Positions 60,268 to 64,000 of a DNA stretch of 64,000 bases are shown in pieces (within the stretch, counting starts at the first letter, position 1; each line of letters starts with the position of its first letter). The stretch lies in contig NZ_CP082284.1 in NCBI RefSeq assembly GCF_019880225.1, forward strand, positions 558,001 through 622,000, in the 5' to 3' direction. Position numbers and translations under genes: made by a program. Source of the stretch: Halobaculum rubrum (lineage in GTDB: Archaea; Halobacteriota; Halobacteria; Halobacteriales; Haloferacaceae). The notes below the pieces were generated by a model, which searched no databases, was not told where the DNA came from, and was given only the letters and a program-made list of their open reading frames with translations.

Positions 60268-61350
60268 GTGGTGACTACTAAAGTCGGAACCCCGAGTACC
60301 GCCGACAGCTTGAGCCGTCGTATCCGTCGGTCGTCCGCCGACCGAGCCGACCCGTCCGCAGGCGACCCGGCCCGATCGAACGGTCGGGAGTCGGACCAGC
60401 GATCCGCTTCCGATCCCGCAACCCTGACGCTGAGCATGGAGATCGAGCTCGGCTGGGGCGTTCACGACCTCCAGGGTCACGACCACCTGTCGCCCGACGG
60501 CTCCGAGGAGCGGCGCTACCTCCGAAAGCTCCTCGCGAAAGCCGACGAGTGTGGCGTCCCCATCTCGTTCAACATCGTCGGCCATCTCCTGCTGGAGGAG
60601 TGTGACGGATACCACGCCGGCCCGTACGACGACGGGTGGTTCGCCGCGGACCCCGGCACCGACGCGGAGACCGACCCGCTGTACTACGCGCCCGACATGG
60701 CCCGCGAGGTCCGTGCCGCCGAGGTCGACCACGAGCTGTGCACCCACACCTTCTCGCATGTCCTGTGTGGAACCGAACCGCGCGAACTGGTGGACCACGA
60801 GCTCGAAACCTCGATAGCGCTCCACGAACGGCTGGGCGAGCCGGTCCGGTCCCTCGTCCCGCCGCGGCACTCGCGACCGCCGAACGGGCTCCTGTGCGAA
60901 CACGGGGTTCGAGTCGCGCGGTACGCGATCCCGACCGACGACGGAAGTCGTGTGAGTCGCTTCCGAGAACTCACCGTCGGGCCCCACCCGCTCTGGGACA
61001 CCGCCGTCGTCGACGGGGTCGTCGAAACGTACTGTACGACGTACCCGTCGCTGACAGCGTCGTCGTTGCCGTCGGGCCGGACCCCTGCGCCGCGACTGTT
61101 TCGCGCGTTCCCGCTGGCGGTCAGAAAGCGCGTCCACCAGTACTACCTCCGACGAAGTACCGAGCGCGCGATCGCCACCGGCGGCTCGCTCCACCTCTGG
61201 TGTCACCTTTACGATCTGAGCAACGAACACCAGTGGGCGGTAGTGTCGACGTATCTCGAGTACCTCGGATCGCTGCCGAGCGACGCCCTGGAGATCCGGC
61301 CGATGAACGCGCTCGCGGACCGAGCCGAGGCCTCCGTGCGGGTGTCTTGA
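60268..61350 (+). CDS. Polysaccharide deacetylase-like (NodB fold) protein
   Basis: A 360-residue NodB-homology protein. ATLTLSMEIELGWG contains the first metal/catalytic motif region and HELCTHTFSHVLCG the HxxxH-like second motif, with SLVPPRHSRPPNGLL the third, though the classic TFDDG is altered to SMEIELGWG. I start at GTG 60268 because the Met at 60436 would cut off the first beta-strand. No signal peptide. The N-terminal 50 residues are Arg/Ser/Asp rich and probably disordered. Likely hydrolyses an acyl group from a sugar or polysaccharide precursor. Confidence 0.82.
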   Translation: MVTTKVGTPSTADSLSRRIRRSSADRADPSAGDPARSNGRESDQRSASDPATLTLSMEIELGWGVHDLQGHDHLSPDGSEERRYLRKLLAKADECGVPISFNIVGHLLLEECDGYHAGPYDDGWFAADPGTDAETDPLYYAPDMAREVRAAEVDHELCTHTFSHVLCGTEPRELVDHELETSIALHERLGEPVRSLVPPRHSRPPNGLLCEHGVRVARYAIPTDDGSRVSRFRELTVGPHPLWDTAVVDGVVETYCTTYPSLTASSLPSGRTPAPRLFRAFPLAVRKRVHQYYLRRSTERAIATGGSLHLWCHLYDLSNEHQWAVVSTYLEYLGSLPSDALEIRPMNALADRAEASVRVS

Positions 61351-61464
61351 CGCTCGGTCCGCTCGCGATCGACCGACCCCGTACCGGGCGGGAGACCACC
61401 CAGTCAGGTCCGAGTACGCGACACCGGACGGGCACCCGCCAGGGACGGTCTCTGAACCCCGGTG

Positions 61465-61893
61465 TCACTCGGCGTCTTCGGGGTCGGCCCGCGCGTACCA
61501 CCACGCCCACGCGATCAGCAGTCCCTGTAGCGGGAGTCGAAGCCACAGCGCCGCGTCGTAGAGTCCCTCGGCGCGCTCGGGGAGCGGGTTCCCGCCCGCG
61601 TCGCGGACGGCCATATTGACGTTCGCCGGGAACACTGCAAGCAGTAGCAGGACCAAGCCTTTCGCGGAGCGTCGGCGCGTCCGCGGAACCAGGACCCCGA
61701 CACCGAGCGCGATCTCCGCCAGACCGGAGAGGTAGACGAGCGCCCGCGGAGCGGGCAACTCTCGGGGAACGATCCGTTCGAACGGCTTCGGTGCGAGGAA
61801 GTGCAGTACGCCGGCGGCGACGTAGAGAAGACTCATCAGGGGCAGGAGCGGGCGTTTGAAGCGAGCGAATCGGGACTCGGGTACGTCGGTCAT
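61465..61893 (-). CDS. DoxX-like membrane protein
   Basis: A 142-residue protein with four hydrophobic helices: PLLPLMSLLYVAAGVLHFLAPKPFE, ALVYLSGLAEIALGVGVLV, GLVLLLLAVFPANVNMAV and LRLPLQGLLIAWAWWYA. The HFLAPKPFERIVP and LSGLAEIALGVGVL segments are the DoxX/DoxD-family pattern. It may take part in quinone or thiosulfate-linked redox chemistry in the membrane, as do DoxX relatives. The 264-bp gap on its 5' side (61894-62157) is AT-rich near 62100 and holds the next gene's promoter. Confidence 0.85.
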   Translation of the reverse strand: MTDVPESRFARFKRPLLPLMSLLYVAAGVLHFLAPKPFERIVPRELPAPRALVYLSGLAEIALGVGVLVPRTRRRSAKGLVLLLLAVFPANVNMAVRDAGGNPLPERAEGLYDAALWLRLPLQGLLIAWAWWYARADPEDAE

Positions 61894-62102
61894 TCGGATC
61901 GACGCTCGGGCACCAGTCAGATAGCGTTGGCCCTCGGCACCGGACGAGTTGCCGTGTGGAAGTCGCTACGACGTTCGGAGTGTCGTCGACGGGACGGATT
62001 CCGCCTCGCAGCATCTGAACATATCCCGCGTGAAACCAGATGGCGTTGGACAATCTATTTCCAGAGACCCGTCGTTTTCCCGCGACTGCATCCGCGTCAT
62101 TT

Positions 62103-62126
62103 GAATATATAATTTGCACCAAATTA
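62103..62126 (+). promoter_or_regulatory. TATA box with overlapping perfect palindromic operator
   Basis: GAATATATAAT (62103-62112) is a strong TATA element and overlaps TAATTTG-CAC-CAAATTA, a perfect 7-bp dyad with a 3-nt spacer (62110-62116 and 62120-62126), ending 31 bp before the HTH gene ATG at 62158. A protein bound here would block the promoter, which fits autorepression by the HTH protein. Confidence 0.7.
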
Positions 62127-62157
62127 TTTGAGCTGTCGGATCCAAGAGCCAGTACGG

Positions 62158-62697
62158 ATGGCTCAACCTAATTCGGGGTCGTGGACGGAGCGTCTGAGCG
62201 GGCGTGAGCGCGTTCGGCACGTCGTGGAGCTGCTGGACAAGCCAACGCCGGTGCAGGAGATCGCAGATCAGGCGGACGTCTCGCGCGCGACAGCCGACGA
62301 TGAACTCCAGCGACTGCAGAGTGACGACTGGGTCACGGAAACGACGGTCGACGGGACGAAAGCCTACGACCTGAACCCCGTCCGGATGCTCTTCGACGAA
62401 GTGACGGACCTGATCGAGGCTCACTCACGTGACGAACTGGAGAGCCAGCTCACGGAGCTGAAGGAGGAACAGGAAGAGCTGGCGACGGAGTACGACGTTA
62501 GTTCACTTGACGAGTTCCGGGAGCAACTCGCTGACGAGGAACTCTCGGCTGCGGAGCTTCGTGAGCGTCGCAACGTGATCGCCACGTGGGAAGCGATCAA
62601 TACGGAACTCGGGCTCGTGAAACACGCCCTCCAACTGTATGATGATGTTATCGAGCTCTCTTCACCGCGGACCGACTCTCCCTCGACACTCGCCTAA
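62158..62697 (+). CDS. HTH regulator of a two-gene module (DUF7342 family)
   Basis: A 179-residue protein that I recognise as the haloarchaeal DUF7342 pattern. The N-terminal winged helix is RERVRHVVELLDKPTPVQEIADQADVSRATADDELQRLQSDDWVTETTVDGTKAYDLNPVRM; it is followed by a Glu-rich coiled coil (DELESQLTELKEEQEELATEYDVSS) and a helical C-terminus. Codon use is clearly less GC-biased than neighbours. The stop overlaps the next gene's ATG by one base. With a palindromic operator at its promoter it behaves like a self-repressing antitoxin. Confidence 0.85.
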   Translation: MAQPNSGSWTERLSGRERVRHVVELLDKPTPVQEIADQADVSRATADDELQRLQSDDWVTETTVDGTKAYDLNPVRMLFDEVTDLIEAHSRDELESQLTELKEEQEELATEYDVSSLDEFREQLADEELSAAELRERRNVIATWEAINTELGLVKHALQLYDDVIELSSPRTDSPSTLA

Positions 62698-63209
62698 TGG
62701 TTGTCTTCCTCGCTAATCGAGCGAACGTGCAGAGCAAGCGGCTCCACGACCGCATCCGGAACCGACTCAGCTGTACGTTCGAGAACGTTCGACGGCGGCG
62801 TGTCGAACCCCGCGAAGCCGGCTCGTACCGGGTCGTCGCCGACGTGAACCCGCGGCAGTTCTTGGACGACGACGACGAGTACCCGGTGACGGCTGCGCGG
62901 ATCGAGATCGGGTTTCAACTACAGACTGGAGAGCAGCACGAGTACTACTGGTTCAACTGGATCGAGCCAGACCGAAGTCTGCTGGTTGGTTGGCATCAGG
63001 ACGACACGCACGATGACCTCGGCCCAGTGCATCTGCAAGTCAACGACGGCGCGACGCCCGTCGCCCACGAACCAGCGCAGTTCATCGACTCACATCCGCT
63101 GGACGTCGTCGAGCGCAGACCCACCTCGCTTCGAGACGCAGTCCTCGCTGTCGAGTGGGAGCAGGGACGACCCGTCGGACTTGATTCCGCTGCCACGGTA
63201 CGTGAGTAG
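62697..63209 (+). CDS. Uncharacterised partner of the DUF7342 gene, toxin candidate
   Basis: A 170-residue soluble protein. RLHDRIRNRLSCTFENVRRRRVEPREAGSYRVVADVNPRQFLDDDD is followed by a beta-rich core, FQLQTGEQHEYYWFNWIEPDRSLLVGWHQDDTHDDLGPVHLQVN, which holds a Trp-His and Asp-His cluster reminiscent of TumE-type toxins and of the HxNxHxxRxHFH proteins often next to DUF7342. It overlaps the upstream gene by one base. The toxin role is inference from arrangement; I am not aware of an experiment. Confidence 0.72.
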   Translation: MVVFLANRANVQSKRLHDRIRNRLSCTFENVRRRRVEPREAGSYRVVADVNPRQFLDDDDEYPVTAARIEIGFQLQTGEQHEYYWFNWIEPDRSLLVGWHQDDTHDDLGPVHLQVNDGATPVAHEPAQFIDSHPLDVVERRPTSLRDAVLAVEWEQGRPVGLDSAATVRE

Positions 63210-63565
63210 GCCCGTATTTTGGTGAGTTCTGAGTGACACCAGAAGCCAGGTAGTCACTCATGTACCTGAGTATGTACACGGGTACGTACCTGAGTACGCA
63301 TTCGAGATCCACTGCGCAGTACCACCTGTGTGGATCGAAGTGCACCCACAGTCGCAGCTCGCGGTCGGTGAATCGGCTCCAAGAAACCCTGGAAAATTGC
63401 CCGCGCAGCGCCGCAGGCATTTGAACTCTGTGTCTAATGCCGCCTCCCCGATTTGAACCTCCGGAAGACGGTCGCGCTCACTTCGTTCGCGCGCTGCGAC
63501 TTCCGTGCTCAAATCGGCTCGGCGTCGGTTTCTCGACGGTTCGCTCCGCTCGCCGTCTCAAAATA
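63210..63565. other. 356-bp repeat-rich gap between the HTH module and tRNA-Phe
   Basis: No credible gene. From left to right it holds a direct repeat GTACCTGAGTA (63262-63272 and 63286-63296, period 24 bp), an exact 22-bp copy of the tRNA-Phe 3' end (63437-63458), and a nested inverted repeat (63448-63517). Short minus-strand frames across it depend on the repeats and look unnatural. It reads like the scar of a lost mobile element. Confidence 0.7.
63437..63458 (-). repeat. Copy of the tRNA-Phe 3' end (attachment-site-like)
   Basis: Exact 22-bp duplicate of 63565-63586, that is, the discriminator base, acceptor strand, T-stem 3' half and T-loop of tRNA-Phe. The two copies are 128 bp apart and diverge just beyond the T-loop. 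This is the core typically used by archaeal tRNA-targeting integrases, but no integrase gene lies in the window. Confidence 0.85.
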
Positions 63566-63639
63566 TGCCGCCTCCCCGATTTGAACGGGGGACAGCTCGA
63601 TCTTCAGTCGAGTGCTCTCCCAATCTGAGCTAAGGCGGC
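63566..63639 (-). tRNA. tRNA-Phe (GAA)
   Basis: On the minus strand: acceptor GCCGCCT paired with AGGCGGC, D-stem GCTC/GAGC, anticodon arm CTCGA-CTGAAGA-TCGAG with anticodon GAA, T-stem CCCCG/CGGGG with loop TTCAAAT, discriminator A, no encoded CCA and no intron. A TATA-like CTTTTTCATA lies 25-30 nt upstream (about 63662-63672) and a TTTT run follows the 3' end. Confidence 0.97.
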
Positions 63640-63698
63640 GCGTCTCAACGAACCTCGGCGGTATGAAAAAGCGTTTCGAATCGTACGCGGGCCCGCGG

Positions 63699-64000
63699 TC
63701 ACAGCACCTGACGACGCTCCTTGAACGTGATCGTCACGTCGTCGGACTCAACGGTGGTGAGGATCGTGATCCACCCGTCGGCCTGCTGGATCTGATACCC
63801 CTCGGCGTACGAGAGCTCCACTCTGCTCGTCTCGGTGGTCGAAGCCCCCGGCGCGAGCGATCCCACATCGCGGGTCCCTTCCCACACCATGTCGCCGGAG
63901 TCGGTGGAGTTGCCGGCGAAGATCCGCGTGTAGACGCTGACGCCCGTCGCCGTCTCGTTGCGGTTGTTGTCGAGTTGGACGGTCACGTCCCGACAGGTCT
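63699..64000 (-). CDS. Extracellular beta-sandwich domain protein, 5' part outside window
   Basis: At least 100 residues from the window's right end to the stop at 63699; the frame stays open past 64000, so the start is missing. The visible part is one beta-sandwich: DVTVQLDNNRNETATGVSVYTRIFAGNSTDSGDMVWEGTRDVGSLAPGASTTETSRVELSYAEGY..., the pattern of CARDB/FxLYD-type domains found in secreted haloarchaeal lipoproteins. It ends with a charged KERRQVL. Function unknown. Confidence 0.75.
   Translation of the reverse strand, partial: TCRDVTVQLDNNRNETATGVSVYTRIFAGNSTDSGDMVWEGTRDVGSLAPGASTTETSRVELSYAEGYQIQQADGWITILTTVESDDVTITFKERRQVL

Noticed and set aside
60436-61350. Later start for the deacetylase-like gene at the internal ATG
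   Set aside because: It would remove the strand ATLTLSM that begins the NodB fold, so the GTG at 60268 is preferred.
61465-63209. A complete integrated virus or plasmid beside tRNA-Phe
   Set aside because: No integrase, replication or structural gene is present; only a two-gene module and repeats remain.
63082-63420. Minus-strand frame of 112 residues and an 84-residue frame at 63258-63512
   Set aside because: They overlap the end of the partner gene or depend on the GTACCTGAGTA repeat, lack homology-like motifs and have unnatural composition.

Overview
This is a very GC-rich, gene-dense stretch of a haloarchaeal (class Halobacteria) chromosome. The proteins are acidic (many Asp/Glu tracts). 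The archaeal markers are RPA with its COG3390 partner, Rad50/Mre11, PolB, DnaG, NucS, aIF2-alpha, Nop10, L44e, S27e and L10e. Most promoters are TATA boxes about 25-30 nt before the start codon, as expected for leaderless transcripts. Gene content would fit a Halorubrum- or Halobaculum-like member of Haloferacales, but I cannot fix the genus from sequence alone.

Layout. 0-6.5 kb: an MFS exporter, a saccharopine-dehydrogenase-like enoyl reductase and the sufC-sufB-sufD iron-sulfur assembly operon. 6.6-10.7 kb: B-family DNA polymerase carrying a 413-residue intein. 10.9-12.1 kb: three small haloarchaeal genes. 12.2-16.6 kb: an unknown gene-mre11-rad50 operon. 16.7-24.5 kb: an ITP/XTP phosphatase, an AglD-like glycosyltransferase/flippase, pyruvate kinase, and an NfeD-stomatin pair. 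24.8-30.8 kb: dnaG, gpmI, a DUF373 membrane protein and a geranylgeranyl reductase. 30.9-33.7 kb: the conserved rpl44e-rps27e-aIF2alpha-nop10-PAC2 translation cluster. 33.8-39 kb: an aldo/keto reductase, membrane proteins, a second DUF373 protein, SppA and a coiled-coil protein. 39.3-46.1 kb: the rpa1-rpap1-rpe operon and mutS. 46.4-49.3 kb: small membrane and zinc-ribbon proteins, a DsbA-like protein, a MarR-like regulator and a 34-residue membrane peptide. 49.4-57.6 kb: an acyl-CoA catabolic block (SDR, two acyl-CoA dehydrogenases, two alpha/beta hydrolases, an APH-like kinase, DUF35 and thiolase). 57.8-61.9 kb: L10e, NucS, a cold-shock protein, an EthD-like protein, a deacetylase and a DoxX-like protein. 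61.9-63.7 kb: an AT-richer islet with a two-gene HTH/partner module, repeats, and tRNA-Phe whose 3' end is duplicated nearby.

Most of the window is conserved core genome, with genome maintenance strongly represented (PolB, Rad50/Mre11, RPA1, MutS, NucS, DnaG). The signals that stand out are: (1) a 60-nt, about 42% GC, synonymously recoded patch in polB centred on the YGDTDS active-site motif, which is a classical intein insertion site that is empty here; (2) a resident intein ending in Gly-Gln instead of His-Asn; (3) a split ACAD10/11-like kinase plus dehydrogenase module, possibly for 4-hydroxyacid breakdown; (4) a toxin-antitoxin-like pair with a perfect palindromic operator beside a duplicated tRNA-Phe 3' end; (5) small hairpin palindromes inserted in frame in mutS and mre11. 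I found no CRISPR array, no intact insertion sequence and no integrase.
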